Made by a program: the position numbers and the translations under genes. Below are positions 17,021 through 25,776 of a stretch of 64,000 bases of DNA, in pieces (the first letter of the stretch is position 1; the number at the start of each line of letters is the position of its first letter). The stretch is from Streptomyces sp. NBC_00461 (GTDB lineage: Bacteria; Actinomycetota; Actinomycetes; Streptomycetales; Streptomycetaceae). The stretch is taken from contig NZ_CP107902.1 of the NCBI RefSeq assembly GCF_036013935.1, positions 4,497,001-4,561,000 on the forward strand, given 5' to 3'. The notes below the pieces were generated by a model, which did not search any database, was not told the origin of the DNA, and saw nothing but the letters and a program-made list of their open reading frames with translations.

Positions 17021-17041
17021 ACTTCGAAAGAGCCGCGCCCC

Positions 17042-17977
17042 ATGACCTCCACCTCCAACCCTCGTGATCTCCGCGCCGAGTTGGAATCACTCACCACCGA
17101 GGCCTTCCGTCCCGATCTCGCCGACATCGACCGACTCGCCACCCTCGACATCGCCCGGCTCATGAACGGCGAGGACGCCACCGTCCCGGCGGCCGTCGCC
17201 GAACGCCTCCCCGAGATCGCCACCGCCATCGACGCCATGGCGGAGCGCATGGCGAGGGGCGGGCGGCTGATCTACGCCGGTGCGGGCACGGCCGGCCGTC
17301 TCGGTGTACTGGACGCCTCCGAGTGTCCGCCGACCTTCAACACCGACCCGGACCAGGTCGTGGGCCGTATCGCGGGCGGCCCGGCCGCCATGGTCACATC
17401 CGTCGAGGGCGCCGAGGACTCCGCGGAACTCGCCCGCGCCGACCTCGACGCCCTCCGCCTCATCGCCGCCGACACCGTGGTCGGCATCTCGGCCTCCGGC
17501 CGCACCCCGTACGCCATCGCCGCCGTGCGGCACGCCCGCGAGCTGGGCGCCTTGACCATCGGCCTCGCCTGCAACGCCGACAGCGCGCTCGCCGCGGCCG
17601 CCGACCACGGCATCGAGATCGTCGTCGGGCCCGAGCTGCTCACCGGCTCCACACGCCTCAAGGCGGGCACGGCCCAGAAACTCGTCCTCAACATGCTCTC
17701 CACGATCACGATGATCCGTCTGGGCAAGACGTACGGGAACCTGATGGTCGACGTACGCGCCTCGAACGAGAAGCTGCGGGCCCGCTCCCGCCGAATCGTC
17801 GCCCTCGCCACCGGCGCCGGCGACGAGCAGATCGAGCGAGCACTGTCGGCCACCGACGGCGAGGTGAAGAACGCGATCCTGACCATCCTGACCGGCGTCG
17901 ACGCCCCGACGGCGGCCCGCCTCCTGGACGACTCGGACGGACACCTGCGGGCGGCGCTGGCGGCGGCGGCCCACTGA
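17042..17977 (+). CDS. murQ: N-acetylmuramic acid 6-phosphate etherase
   Basis: 311 residues, the family's normal size. MurQ cleaves the lactyl ether of MurNAc-6-phosphate to give GlcNAc-6-phosphate and D-lactate during recycling of peptidoglycan. The SIS-fold signature GAGTAGRLGVLDASECPPTF (~residues 80-99) contains the catalytic Glu, and VGISASGRTPY, LTGSTRLKAGTAQKLVLNML and MVDVRASNEKL are all present. The product GlcNAc-6-P is the substrate of NagA, encoded at 41845 in this window. The Shine-Dalgarno is GAAAGAG (17027-17033). Confidence 0.95.
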   Translation: MTSTSNPRDLRAELESLTTEAFRPDLADIDRLATLDIARLMNGEDATVPAAVAERLPEIATAIDAMAERMARGGRLIYAGAGTAGRLGVLDASECPPTFNTDPDQVVGRIAGGPAAMVTSVEGAEDSAELARADLDALRLIAADTVVGISASGRTPYAIAAVRHARELGALTIGLACNADSALAAAADHGIEIVVGPELLTGSTRLKAGTAQKLVLNMLSTITMIRLGKTYGNLMVDVRASNEKLRARSRRIVALATGAGDEQIERALSATDGEVKNAILTILTGVDAPTAARLLDDSDGHLRAALAAAAH

Positions 17978-18061
17978 ATGCCTCCTGCGCGAAGCGCCTC
18001 CGAGGGGCTCACGTGCGTGCGCTGTCGTGAATCAGTGCTGATTCCGCAGATTCCATGGCAG

Positions 18062-18083
18062 AGTTGACATTTACGCGTCAACT
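18062..18083. promoter_or_regulatory. inverted repeat, candidate operator
   Basis: AGTTGAC (18062-18068) and GTCAACT (18077-18083) form perfect 7-bp arms around 8 bases, about 40 bp upstream of the start of the membrane-peptidase operon. The left arm includes a TTGACA -35-like hexamer. The cognate regulator is unknown. Confidence 0.4.
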
Positions 18084-18121
18084 TGACAGGTGTGACAGGC
18101 AGCGAGCCCACGGGGGTGGAC

Positions 18122-18652
18122 ATGGCTTCTGGAATGACTACGTCGGGCGGGAGGCACGTGCGCGATGTCGTCCGCGAGGTGGTGGCCGACGTGGCGTCGG
18201 ACGAACTTCCGCTCGTGGACGGGTTGTTCCGATTCGATGACCGGACGGCCGTACGGCGGCTGAGCGGACGGGGCCGTCGACGGGAACCGCTGGGGTTCGG
18301 CTGGGGTGAGGTCGCGGTCCTGGTGACGCCGGTCGTGTGGCTGACGGTGGACCAGGTTGCCAAGCGCTTCGGCGAGGTGATCGCGGAGGACGCGGTGCAG
18401 GGCACCAGGGCCGTCGCACACAGGGTCTTTCGTCGACCCCCCGCTCCTGTCGTCATTCCGCCGCTCACCCGCGAGCAGATGGGCCAGGTGCGGGAGCGGG
18501 TGCTGCAGGCCGCCGGGGAACGGGGGATCTCCGAGCGGCGGGCGAAGGAGATCGCGGACGCCGTGGTGGCCAGGCTGGTGCTGGCCGATACGAGCGACCC
18601 TCCACGGGACCGGGACGCCCCGACCGACGGCAGTGCCCCGGTCCAGGGCTGA
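18122..18652 (+). CDS. conserved hypothetical partner of the M48 peptidase
   Basis: 176 residues from the ATG at 18122, which has GGGGG five bases upstream; a TTG at 18083 is the alternative. One hydrophobic stretch (GWGEVAVLVTPVVWLTVDQV, ~residues 62-81) may be a membrane or amphipathic segment. The C-terminal half is helical (REQMGQVRERVLQAAGERG). It ends 4 bp before the M48 peptidase gene, suggesting translational coupling and a shared function, perhaps regulation or localisation of the peptidase. The family is not recognised. Confidence 0.75.
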   Translation: MASGMTTSGGRHVRDVVREVVADVASDELPLVDGLFRFDDRTAVRRLSGRGRRREPLGFGWGEVAVLVTPVVWLTVDQVAKRFGEVIAEDAVQGTRAVAHRVFRRPPAPVVIPPLTREQMGQVRERVLQAAGERGISERRAKEIADAVVARLVLADTSDPPRDRDAPTDGSAPVQG

Positions 18653-18656
18653 TTCG

Positions 18657-21641
18657 ATGACTGCGCCTGATCCACGGGCTCAGTTCGCCGACCGCTCGAT
18701 CGGTGTGGGCACGACCGTTCGCTTCGCGATGCTGTTGGTCCTGCTGCTGGCGGCCAGCGGTGCGATGACGCTGCCGGTCCTCCAGGCACTGCGCACCTCG
18801 GACGCCCTCGGCTGCAATCTCGCTGCCGGGGTGGATCCCTACAACATCGGTAACGGGCCCGCTCTGGTCAGTGCCCTCAGCCAGGCCGTCCCGTACCTGG
18901 CCTGTATGGCCAAGTACGCTCCGCCGCCGCCGTGGTGGGGGCTCGTCGGGCTGCCGGTCCTGCTGTCCGGCGTGGCCGGCGTGCTGTTCCTCGTTCTTCC
19001 AGCCTGGAAGGCCGGACGCGGCCGGGTCGTGCCGCTGGAGACGGTCGACCACGACGGGGAACTCCGCCGCCTGCTCGATGCCCTGGCGGCGACGGCCGGC
19101 CTGGCGCGGACGCCGCGGGTGGTCGTCGACCCGGCCGCGGCCTCGACCGGCGCGGTGGTGTTCGGGCGCAACCGCCGTCCGACCGTGTGTCTGCACGGCG
19201 GTCTCCTCGCCCGAAGGAACCGCGAGCCCGAGCGCTTCCGGGCGGTGCTGCTGCATGAACTCGCGCACATCGCCAACCGGGACGTGACCATCACCTACGT
19301 CACCGTCGCCCTGTGGAGGGTGTTCCTGGCCATGGTGCTGCTGCCCTACCTGATCTGGGAGGGCACCGTGATCCACGGGACCTACTTCGAGTCCGGGGCG
19401 GCGAACTGGCCCAGTTACCTGCCGGCGACGACGCGGGGCGTGCTGCTGCCCATCGTCATGGTGGCGCTGGTGTACCTGGCGCGGTCGGACGTGCTGCACA
19501 GCCGGGAGGTCTACGCCGACCTGGCGGCGGTGCGCTGGGGCGCGGACCCGCGGAGCTGGGCTGTCACGGGCCCGACCCCACCCGGCGGCGCACTGCGGCG
19601 GGCCGCAGGGCGGTTCCTGGAGGTGTGGCGCACCCACCCACGATGGGAGCTGCGCCAAGACGTCCTGGCCGATCCCGCGCCGCTGTTCGGCATACGCCCG
19701 CTGTCGATGTTCCTGGCCGGGACAGCGGCGGCACTGATCGACTCCTCGGTGCTGAACTACCTGTCGCCGTACTTCCTGTCCGGCGGCTGGCTGAACCAGG
19801 CGGTCTTCCTGGCCTCGGCGGTCCTCGTCACCGGGGTGGCCGGGATCGCCCTGTGGCGGGCGGTGGCGCACGCCGTGCTGACGTCGGGCCGAGTGCCCTC
19901 GGGGGTGCGGACGGGGCTGTGGCTCGGCGCCGGCATGGCCTGCGGCAACCTGATCACCGGCTTCGGCTCGGGTGCCGAGTGGTTTCCCAGCCGGCCCCAG
20001 CTCCTGCTGCTCGTCGTGTGCGCCGGCATGGCATACACCTGGTGGGTGGCCCAGTGCGCCCGCCTGTGCACCAGGGCGTGGCGGGGGCGGACGCTACGCC
20101 CGGTGATGCTGTTCAACCTGGCCGCTGCCGCCCTGGTGCTGTGCTGCTGGCTCGCCTGGTGGGGGCAGGCCGGGGCGCCGTACGCCGACGGGTTCTGGTT
20201 CTCCGCGCCCGGGGTGCAAGCGGCCTTGCGGTACGACTTCCCTGGCCCGATCACGGGGCACCCGGCCATGCTGTCCGCGATCACCGCTGTGCTGCCGCCG
20301 GTGCTGAACGCGCTGATTCCGCCTCTTGTCCCCGCCGGGGTCGCGGTGTTGTGGGTGGTGCCGCTGCTGGCCTGGGCGATCGGTCCGAGCGCGGCCGCAC
20401 CCCGCTGGGCCGACGGTGCTCTGCCCGACACCGGCATCCTCGCGGTGCCGCCCGGGGACGGGGTACCGCGGCTGGGGCGGGTGCTGTGGCCGGGACTGCT
20501 GGGCGGGGCCGCGGCCTGGATCGCCGTCGTGGGTGTGCAGACGTACATGCACACCTGGCAGCCCGGCCCGCAGCAGCGCGGGGGCATCTTCGTGTGGAGT
20601 TACCTGGCGTGGCTGTTCGTGGCCTTGGTGTCGGCGACGGTGGTCGCGGCCGTCGCCGCCATCGTGAGAAGCGGCCCCTACCGGCTGCTCGGCGCACTGA
20701 TCGCAGCCGAGACAGCCGCCCTGACAGGCCTGGCGGGGACGCTCCTGATCGTCTCTTCGGACGGGTGCGTTCAGCCGCTGAACACCCTTGGGTCCGGCTG
20801 CACCTGGACACCCGCCTGGCAGCTGCTGCGGCCGGCGTTCCCGACCCTGGTGAACGGCACGCTGGTCCTCGCCGCCATCGGGGCCGTGCTCACGACCGCG
20901 GTCGGATCGATCTGTCGACGCGTCCGGCCGTCCCGGGCGTGGCGGCCGGCCCGGACAGCCGCTCCTCCCAAGACCCGGAAAGCCGCTCCTCTCAAGGAGG
21001 GGCCGCGGGCGGTTCGCGGCCTGCGGATCGGTGTGAGCGTGCTCTGCATCGTGGCGGTGGGGATCGCCGCGACGGAAACGGCCAGGCAGGCGCGGCAGAA
21101 GGTCCGGATCGTCACCCCGTCGGCCGCCCAGCGATCCACGCAGCAGTGGGGAGGCGTCGCAGACGCGCCGGTGTCCGCCAGGACGAGAGCGGAGCAGGTG
21201 CACGCCTGGTACCGCCTCGGCGGGCATTACCTGATCTGGCACGCCAATGCCCACTCCGCCTATTTCGTCACCGAGCTGCGTGCCATCACGGCTGCCAAGG
21301 ACGTGAGCATGACCTCCCTGAGCCGAGTCCGCCCCACCTGCACCAACCTGAGCAGGGTCGCGCGATGGGCGAACGGCTCCTACTTCCGGATCCCCGATCC
21401 GCAGGCTCGCCTGCTGTGGCAGCAGTTCGGCGCCCAGGCGTGGAAGGGCAGCCAGGACTGCCAGAAGGCTCTGGCACAGCACAACCGCGATCTCTTCGTC
21501 ACCGCTGTAGGCGAACTCGTCGAGGCACGGAAGAGCGCCACGGCGGTCAAGAACAGGGTCGACAAGGTGCTGCTGGACGACGGCTACTCGGCCCCCAGGC
21601 ACCCCGGCTGGTACTTCACGGTCCCGCCCGGCGCTCAATGA
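18657..21641 (+). CDS. large integral-membrane M48-type metallopeptidase
   Basis: 994 residues. A first membrane segment (~22-45) and a second (~95-118) flank an extracellular loop. A cytoplasmic-type M48 domain follows with LLHELAHIANRD (zinc ligands His200 and His204, catalytic Glu201) and SREVYADLAA as the likely third-ligand region. About ten further hydrophobic segments run to residue ~770. The C-terminal ~230 residues contain another membrane segment (SVLCIVAVGIAATE) and a soluble tail. It is much longer than HtpX/Ste24 proteins. It probably senses or processes membrane or secreted proteins; the substrate is unknown. Translation is likely coupled to the 18122 gene. Confidence 0.85.
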   Translation: MTAPDPRAQFADRSIGVGTTVRFAMLLVLLLAASGAMTLPVLQALRTSDALGCNLAAGVDPYNIGNGPALVSALSQAVPYLACMAKYAPPPPWWGLVGLPVLLSGVAGVLFLVLPAWKAGRGRVVPLETVDHDGELRRLLDALAATAGLARTPRVVVDPAAASTGAVVFGRNRRPTVCLHGGLLARRNREPERFRAVLLHELAHIANRDVTITYVTVALWRVFLAMVLLPYLIWEGTVIHGTYFESGAANWPSYLPATTRGVLLPIVMVALVYLARSDVLHSREVYADLAAVRWGADPRSWAVTGPTPPGGALRRAAGRFLEVWRTHPRWELRQDVLADPAPLFGIRPLSMFLAGTAAALIDSSVLNYLSPYFLSGGWLNQAVFLASAVLVTGVAGIALWRAVAHAVLTSGRVPSGVRTGLWLGAGMACGNLITGFGSGAEWFPSRPQLLLLVVCAGMAYTWWVAQCARLCTRAWRGRTLRPVMLFNLAAAALVLCCWLAWWGQAGAPYADGFWFSAPGVQAALRYDFPGPITGHPAMLSAITAVLPPVLNALIPPLVPAGVAVLWVVPLLAWAIGPSAAAPRWADGALPDTGILAVPPGDGVPRLGRVLWPGLLGGAAAWIAVVGVQTYMHTWQPGPQQRGGIFVWSYLAWLFVALVSATVVAAVAAIVRSGPYRLLGALIAAETAALTGLAGTLLIVSSDGCVQPLNTLGSGCTWTPAWQLLRPAFPTLVNGTLVLAAIGAVLTTAVGSICRRVRPSRAWRPARTAAPPKTRKAAPLKEGPRAVRGLRIGVSVLCIVAVGIAATETARQARQKVRIVTPSAAQRSTQQWGGVADAPVSARTRAEQVHAWYRLGGHYLIWHANAHSAYFVTELRAITAAKDVSMTSLSRVRPTCTNLSRVARWANGSYFRIPDPQARLLWQQFGAQAWKGSQDCQKALAQHNRDLFVTAVGELVEARKSATAVKNRVDKVLLDDGYSAPRHPGWYFTVPPGAQ

Positions 21642-21702
21642 CACTCGCCGACTCGACCCGCCCCGCCCTCGCGGCCTGGCACGGCATCGATGACCCGCAC
21701 TC

Positions 21703-22368
21703 TCAGCCCGCGTCCCGGCGCCAGACAAGCGTGTACCGCCAGAACAGCCGCCGCCGGATCCGGGCGCCCGGAAGGATACGGCCGGCTTCGCGAACGATCT
21801 CGGCGAGCGAGGCCTCGGCGGCCCGGGTGACGGCGGTCATGGCGACAGGCCGAGGCGCCGCACGCCCTCCGTTCTTGATCCACCCCGTGACGGCGTTGAG
21901 CGGAACGGACACGTTGCCGAGCAGACGCTCGACGAAGGTCTCCTCACGGGCGAGGCCGATCACCACCAAGACGCCGGCGGGGGCGAGTTGCTGCCGGAAG
22001 CAGGCGAGGGACTCGGCCAGCGGCAGATGGTGGAGTACGGCGACACAGGTGATGAGGTCGTACGGGCCCGGGGGCAGCCCATCGGGCGCGTCGGCGACGG
22101 AGAAGGCGACATGGGCGTACTGATCTCCGGTCAACTCCCTTGCCCTGGCCACGATTTCCGGGTCCGAGTCGACCCCGCACACCCCCTTCGCCCGCCCCGC
22201 GAGCAGCCTCGCCAGACCACCGGTCCCGCAGCCGACGTCCAGAGCCCGATCGAAACGGCGGGGCAACTGCCGCAGCAGCCACGGGTGGTAGTGGGCGTTG
22301 TGGTCCCAGGGGTGGGCGGAGTTGAAGCGTTCGAGGGCTTGGAGGACTCGGGGCGTGAGGATCTTCAT
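21703..22368 (-). CDS. class I SAM-dependent methyltransferase
   Basis: 221 residues, Methyltransf_11/25 type. Motif I is ALDVGCGTGGLARLLAG (~42-58), followed by GVDSDPEIVARAR (motif II) and DLITCVAVLHHLP (motif IV). The C-terminal third includes WIKNGGRAAPRPVAMTAV and ends with ARIRRRLFWRYTLVWRR, suggesting a small-molecule substrate, which cannot be named. The start is ATG 22368. It is convergent with the peptidase operon and divergent from the DUF3592 gene. Confidence 0.85.
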   Translation of the reverse strand: MKILTPRVLQALERFNSAHPWDHNAHYHPWLLRQLPRRFDRALDVGCGTGGLARLLAGRAKGVCGVDSDPEIVARARELTGDQYAHVAFSVADAPDGLPPGPYDLITCVAVLHHLPLAESLACFRQQLAPAGVLVVIGLAREETFVERLLGNVSVPLNAVTGWIKNGGRAAPRPVAMTAVTRAAEASLAEIVREAGRILPGARIRRRLFWRYTLVWRRDAG

Positions 22369-22452
22369 GAGGGCAGTTCACCAGTACTGGTGGGCTCGCG
22401 TATGAAGTAGCGTGCAGCGACGGGTCCCGGGTGACGAGGAGATACAGGGTTC

Positions 22453-22869
22453 ATGGGCGGGTTGATCGGGGCGGGTGTTCCGCTGCTGCTCGGGACGGTG
22501 TTCATGACCATCGGCGTCGTCGTCGGGCGACGCTCGCGCAGGTTGCGGCAGGAGGGGACGAAGACCCACGCGACGGTCGTCCGGCTGAAGACCTCCCGCG
22601 ACTTCGATTCGAACCGCACGATGTACCAGCCGGTCGTCCAATGGGTGACCGGTGACGGCCGGACGGTGGAGGCCGTGTCCTCGGTCGCCAGGAACACGGT
22701 CGGCGACCTCCACCAGGGCGCGGTGGTGACCGTCTTCTACGACCCGGCCAACCCGAAGCGGATGCTCATCGACGGCCACGACGGCGGCGTGCTGGTTGTC
22801 GTCTTCTGCATCGTGGGCGCCGCGGGCCTGGCAGCCGGCCTGCTCGTCGCCTGGTTCACCGCCACCTGA
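22453..22869 (+). CDS. DUF3592 membrane protein
   Basis: 138 residues with a membrane segment at each end (~4-24, GVPLLLGTVFMTIGVVV; ~112-136, LVVVFCIVGAAGLAAGLLVA) flanking a small beta-rich soluble domain (VQWVTGDGRTVEAVSSVARN, VTVFYDPANPKRMLIDG). This is the typical DUF3592 arrangement; function unknown. It ends 5 bp before the convergent gene at 22875. Confidence 0.85.
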   Translation: MGGLIGAGVPLLLGTVFMTIGVVVGRRSRRLRQEGTKTHATVVRLKTSRDFDSNRTMYQPVVQWVTGDGRTVEAVSSVARNTVGDLHQGAVVTVFYDPANPKRMLIDGHDGGVLVVVFCIVGAAGLAAGLLVAWFTAT

Positions 22870-22874
22870 CGCCC

Positions 22875-23264
22875 TCACGTCAGACGCGCCTCCCGGTTCC
22901 GGCTCCGCACCCGGGCCCGCAACACCTCCTCCGGCAGCGCCGCCCCCAACGCCTCCGGCGGACACTCCCACTCCCGCCCACCGCCGACCGGCCGCAACTG
23001 CACCCGCCCGCCGACATGCCCCATGACCTCGCCGACCCGCCCGTCCCGCGCATCGGTTGCGTACGCACCGACCGCCGGCCGCTCCCCGCGCAGCACGGAC
23101 GCCAGCCTCTCGGCGGTACGGACGTTGCAGCGCCCGAGGTCGACCAGAGCGAACGGCTCGTCGCTCGCGCCGGTCACGGGATCGACGCACAGGGACGGCA
23201 GGGTGACACCGACGCCCGTGAGGGCCTCCCGCAGGGTTTCGACGACTTCTTCGGTCGACCGCAC
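22875..23264 (-). CDS. conserved hypothetical protein
   Basis: 129 residues from the GTG at 23264, which is preceded on the minus strand by GGAGGT with a 9-nt spacer. The sequence (STEEVVETLREALTGVGVTL, FALVDLGRCNVRTAERLASV, AYATDARDGRVGEVMGHVGG) looks like a compact alpha/beta domain with a C-terminal Arg-rich tail. It is divergent from the XRE regulator, an arrangement common in Streptomyces XRE/DUF397 loci. No function can be assigned. Confidence 0.8.
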   Translation of the reverse strand: MRSTEEVVETLREALTGVGVTLPSLCVDPVTGASDEPFALVDLGRCNVRTAERLASVLRGERPAVGAYATDARDGRVGEVMGHVGGRVQLRPVGGGREWECPPEALGAALPEEVLRARVRSRNREARLT

Positions 23265-23379
23265 GTCGCTCGTACCTCCACACTGAGTTTGCTGTTCGCA
23301 ACACAGCGTGGCCACAACGCCCCTAACCTGGCCATACGAAACGTTCCAACAACGCCCTCCGTCAGACAGGGAGTTGCAC

Positions 23380-24219
23380 ATGCCGGGACCGAAGGACCTC
23401 GATCCGTCGTCTTCGCCGCGCGCGCTGCTGGGCTCGGAGCTGCGGCACGCGAGGGAGAAGGCGGGGCTGAGCCAGGAGGAGCTGGGGCAGCGGCTGTTCG
23501 TGAGCGGGTCGTTCATCGGGCAGTTGGAGGCGGGGACGCGGCGGATGCAGCCGGAGTATGCGCGCCTGTTGGACGAAGTCCTGGGGACGGGGGGCTTCTT
23601 CCTGCGGAACTGCGGGGCAGCCAACAAGTCCAAGTACCACGAGGATTTCGCGGAGGCGGCAGAGGCAGAGGCGCAAGCCACGGCTATCAGGGAGTACACA
23701 CCGCTCCTGATCCCCGGACTGCTGCAGACACCCACGTACACATGGGCCGTGAACCGCGCGTACGACCCAATGGCGCCGCAGGAAACCATCGAGCAGTGGG
23801 TGGAAGGCCTGATGGAGCGGACCCGCCTGCTCGACCATCCAACAAAGCCGCTGTTGTGGGTGGTACTTGACGAGGCAGCGTTGCGCCGGGAGACCGGTGG
23901 CCGAGAGGCGATGGCAGAGGTCCTGCTCCGCATCGCGGATCTGATGCGCCGGAGTCGGGTCATCGTGCAGGTGCTGCCGTTTAGCGCGGGAGCGCACGCG
24001 GCGATGCAGGGCGCCTTGAAGTTGATGGAGTTCGAAGACGCCCCTCCGCTGGTCTACTTCGAGGGGGTCGGCACAGGGCGGCTGGAGGACGCCCCGGCCA
24101 CCGTCGCCCAACTGAGGTTCAAGTTTGATCTCCTCGTGGCCTCCGCGCTCTCGCGGGATAAGTCCCTGGCCCTGATCGAGGCATTGGCGCAGGATTACGC
24201 CCATGAGGAACATCTCTGA
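23380..24219 (+). CDS. XRE-family regulator with DUF5753 domain (Scr1/WhiJ type)
   Basis: 279 residues from ATG 23380, with AGGGAG 6 nt upstream. N-terminal helix-turn-helix (~16-75: GSELRHAREKAGLSQEELGQ, FIGQLEAGTRRMQ) and a C-terminal DUF5753 domain (~95-275: YTPLLIPGLLQTPTYTWAVN, LWVVLDEAALRRETGG, VQVLPFSAGAHAAM). Proteins of this WhiJ-like family pair with a DUF397 gene and influence development and antibiotic production in S. coelicolor. The DUF397 gene overlaps its 3' end by 17 bp. Confidence 0.92.
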   Translation: MPGPKDLDPSSSPRALLGSELRHAREKAGLSQEELGQRLFVSGSFIGQLEAGTRRMQPEYARLLDEVLGTGGFFLRNCGAANKSKYHEDFAEAAEAEAQATAIREYTPLLIPGLLQTPTYTWAVNRAYDPMAPQETIEQWVEGLMERTRLLDHPTKPLLWVVLDEAALRRETGGREAMAEVLLRIADLMRRSRVIVQVLPFSAGAHAAMQGALKLMEFEDAPPLVYFEGVGTGRLEDAPATVAQLRFKFDLLVASALSRDKSLALIEALAQDYAHEEHL

Positions 24220-24466
24220 CTACGACCTGAGCACGGCCGCCTGGTACAAGTCGAGCTACAGCGGAGGCGGCGGCAACAACTGCCTGGAAGTCGCCCGCTG
24301 GCGCAAGTCGAGCTACAGCGGAGGCGGCGGCGACAACTGCCTCGAAGTAGCCGACGGCCACCCCACCCTCGTCCCCGTCCGCGACTCCAAAGCCCCCCAC
24401 GGCCCGAAGCTCGTGTTCCGGGCAGAGGCCTGGTCCGCGTTCGTCGATGACGTGAAGGGCCGGTAG
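24203..24466 (+). CDS. DUF397 protein with an internal tandem duplication
   Basis: 87 residues versus ~60-70 for typical DUF397 proteins. The family motif WxKSSYSGGGGxNCLEVA occurs twice, at ~14 and ~33, because a 57-bp segment (from 24242 and from 24299) is duplicated in tandem. It continues with LVPVRDSKAPHGPKLVFRAE and WSAFVDDVKGR as usual. These small proteins are thought to act with, or antagonise, the adjacent XRE regulator. The ATG overlaps the XRE gene by 17 bp. Confidence 0.9.
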   Translation: MRNISDYDLSTAAWYKSSYSGGGGNNCLEVARWRKSSYSGGGGDNCLEVADGHPTLVPVRDSKAPHGPKLVFRAEAWSAFVDDVKGR

Positions 24467-24579
24467 AACGGCCCATCCCCTCAAGCCCCGCCCCAAGCCC
24501 AGCCCCAAACCCAGCCCCGTTGTCAGTGGCGGCTGCGATGGTGTGGGTACGGAGATCGGCGGGCCGAGAGGGGCACGGG

Positions 24580-25554
24580 ATGACGGGCAGGGACGCCAAC
24601 GGCTGGGCGGGCATGGACTATCGGGGCTGGCAGGATTACGCGGACGTGGCGCGGCGCCTCGACGCGGGAGCCGACCCGGAGAGATGGGGCGTCGGCGGCT
24701 CCCTCCCCCTGCACAGGGCGGCCGTGTTCGGCTCGCCCGAGACCGTCGCCGAACTGGCCCGCCGCGTGGCGGACGTCGACGCGCTGGAGAACGGGACGAC
24801 GGCACTGTGGGACGCGGTCGTGGCGGACCGTACGGAGAACGCGCGAGCGCTGGCCGCCGCCGGAGCCGACCTGGGGTGGGTCGGGCACGGCGGCTGGACG
24901 CCGGGGCGGCTGAGCCTCGCCGGGCCGGAGCCCGACCTGTTCGCCGCGCTGCCCGAGGCTCAGCCCGGCCTGACGCAGGCGGAGCGCGCGGTGGTGCAGG
25001 AGGGCCGACGGCTCATCGCGGCGCTCGGCGATTTCTACTACGACGGCCTGGGGCTGGCGTGCGCGGCCGGGATCGACGCCGAGGAGGCGATACGCCGCCT
25101 GGAGGCGACGCCGGCCGACGCCGAGCTGATGGCGGACGTGCTGGCGGACCCGTACGAGTACGACCTGGACGAGACACTGCGGCTGGTCGGCGTGACGACC
25201 GTGCCGGGCGGCGCCGTCCTCACCCAGCCGTGGGGATACGGCCCTTCGATGCCCGGCATCCACACCCGCCTCTCCGCAGGCACCGTCTCCTACGGCCTGT
25301 ACACCAACCCCAAGAGCGGCAACCAGGGCAGCATCCACCGCGACGGCGTCTGCGAGGGCTCGGACCTGCACCCGGGGGGCGGTCCGGACGAGGAGCAAGG
25401 CCCGGCGGAGGTCCTGTTCTCGTACGTCCACAACCACAGCGCGGTGGCCTACTCACTCGCGTACGCCGGTCTGCGCCCGACCGACGCCCGCTCGGTCCTC
25501 GGCCCGCCGGACCACTGGGTCGAACTCCCGGATCGCGACTACTGGACGGTCTGA
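24580..25554 (+). CDS. ankyrin-repeat domain protein
   Basis: 324 residues from ATG 24580 (GAGAGGGG upstream). Residues ~18-105 contain ankyrin-like helices (ADVARRLDAGADPERWG, LPLHRAAVFGSPETVAELAR, TTALWDAVVADRTENARALA). The C-terminal ~150 residues are of unrecognised type (GGAVLTQPWGYGPSMPGIHT, FSYVHNHSAVAYSLAYAGLR). Proteins of this type are common in Streptomyces and of unknown role; ankyrin repeats suggest protein binding. The frame extends upstream to 24520 without a better start. Confidence 0.82.
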   Translation: MTGRDANGWAGMDYRGWQDYADVARRLDAGADPERWGVGGSLPLHRAAVFGSPETVAELARRVADVDALENGTTALWDAVVADRTENARALAAAGADLGWVGHGGWTPGRLSLAGPEPDLFAALPEAQPGLTQAERAVVQEGRRLIAALGDFYYDGLGLACAAGIDAEEAIRRLEATPADAELMADVLADPYEYDLDETLRLVGVTTVPGGAVLTQPWGYGPSMPGIHTRLSAGTVSYGLYTNPKSGNQGSIHRDGVCEGSDLHPGGGPDEEQGPAEVLFSYVHNHSAVAYSLAYAGLRPTDARSVLGPPDHWVELPDRDYWTV

Positions 25555-25662
25555 CGAGGGCTCCCGAAGCTCAAGCCGCCAGCCCCGAGCCCTCTTTTCT
25601 TGGAATGGGTGGAGGGCCTCAACCCACCCTCCCACCCTATGAGTTGACGTGACGCGTTCGGT

Positions 25663-25692
25663 TTGCCACGCACAGTGACGATCGTCTAGCGT
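25663..25692 (+). promoter_or_regulatory. candidate promoter of the HTH gene
   Basis: TTGCCA (25663-25668) and TAGCGT (25687-25692) with an 18-bp spacer. Transcription would begin near 25699, just before two leader hairpins. Confidence 0.4.
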
Positions 25693-25707
25693 GCCCGCAT
25701 AACGAAC

Positions 25708-25774
25708 AGCCCCCGCCAGGTGCAGCAAACACCGGCGGGGGCTTGACCTACAAGATCGAAGGACAAGTTCGATC
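25708..25774 (+). promoter_or_regulatory. two-hairpin 5' leader of the HTH gene
   Basis: Hairpin 1 pairs AGCCCCCGCC (25708-25717) with GGCGGGGGCT (25734-25743), a perfect 10-bp stem that looks like a terminator. Hairpin 2 pairs GATCGAA (25754-25760) with TTCGATC (25768-25774) and places GGA of the ribosome-binding site in its loop, two bases before the ATG. Together they suggest control at the leader by attenuation, protein binding or occlusion of the ribosome site. Confidence 0.55.
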
Positions 25775-25776
25775 CC

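Noticed and set aside
18633..22123. 936-codon frame from 19313 and other frames over the M48 gene
   Set aside because: Out-of-frame shadow lacking any motif; the HELAH-containing frame is the gene.
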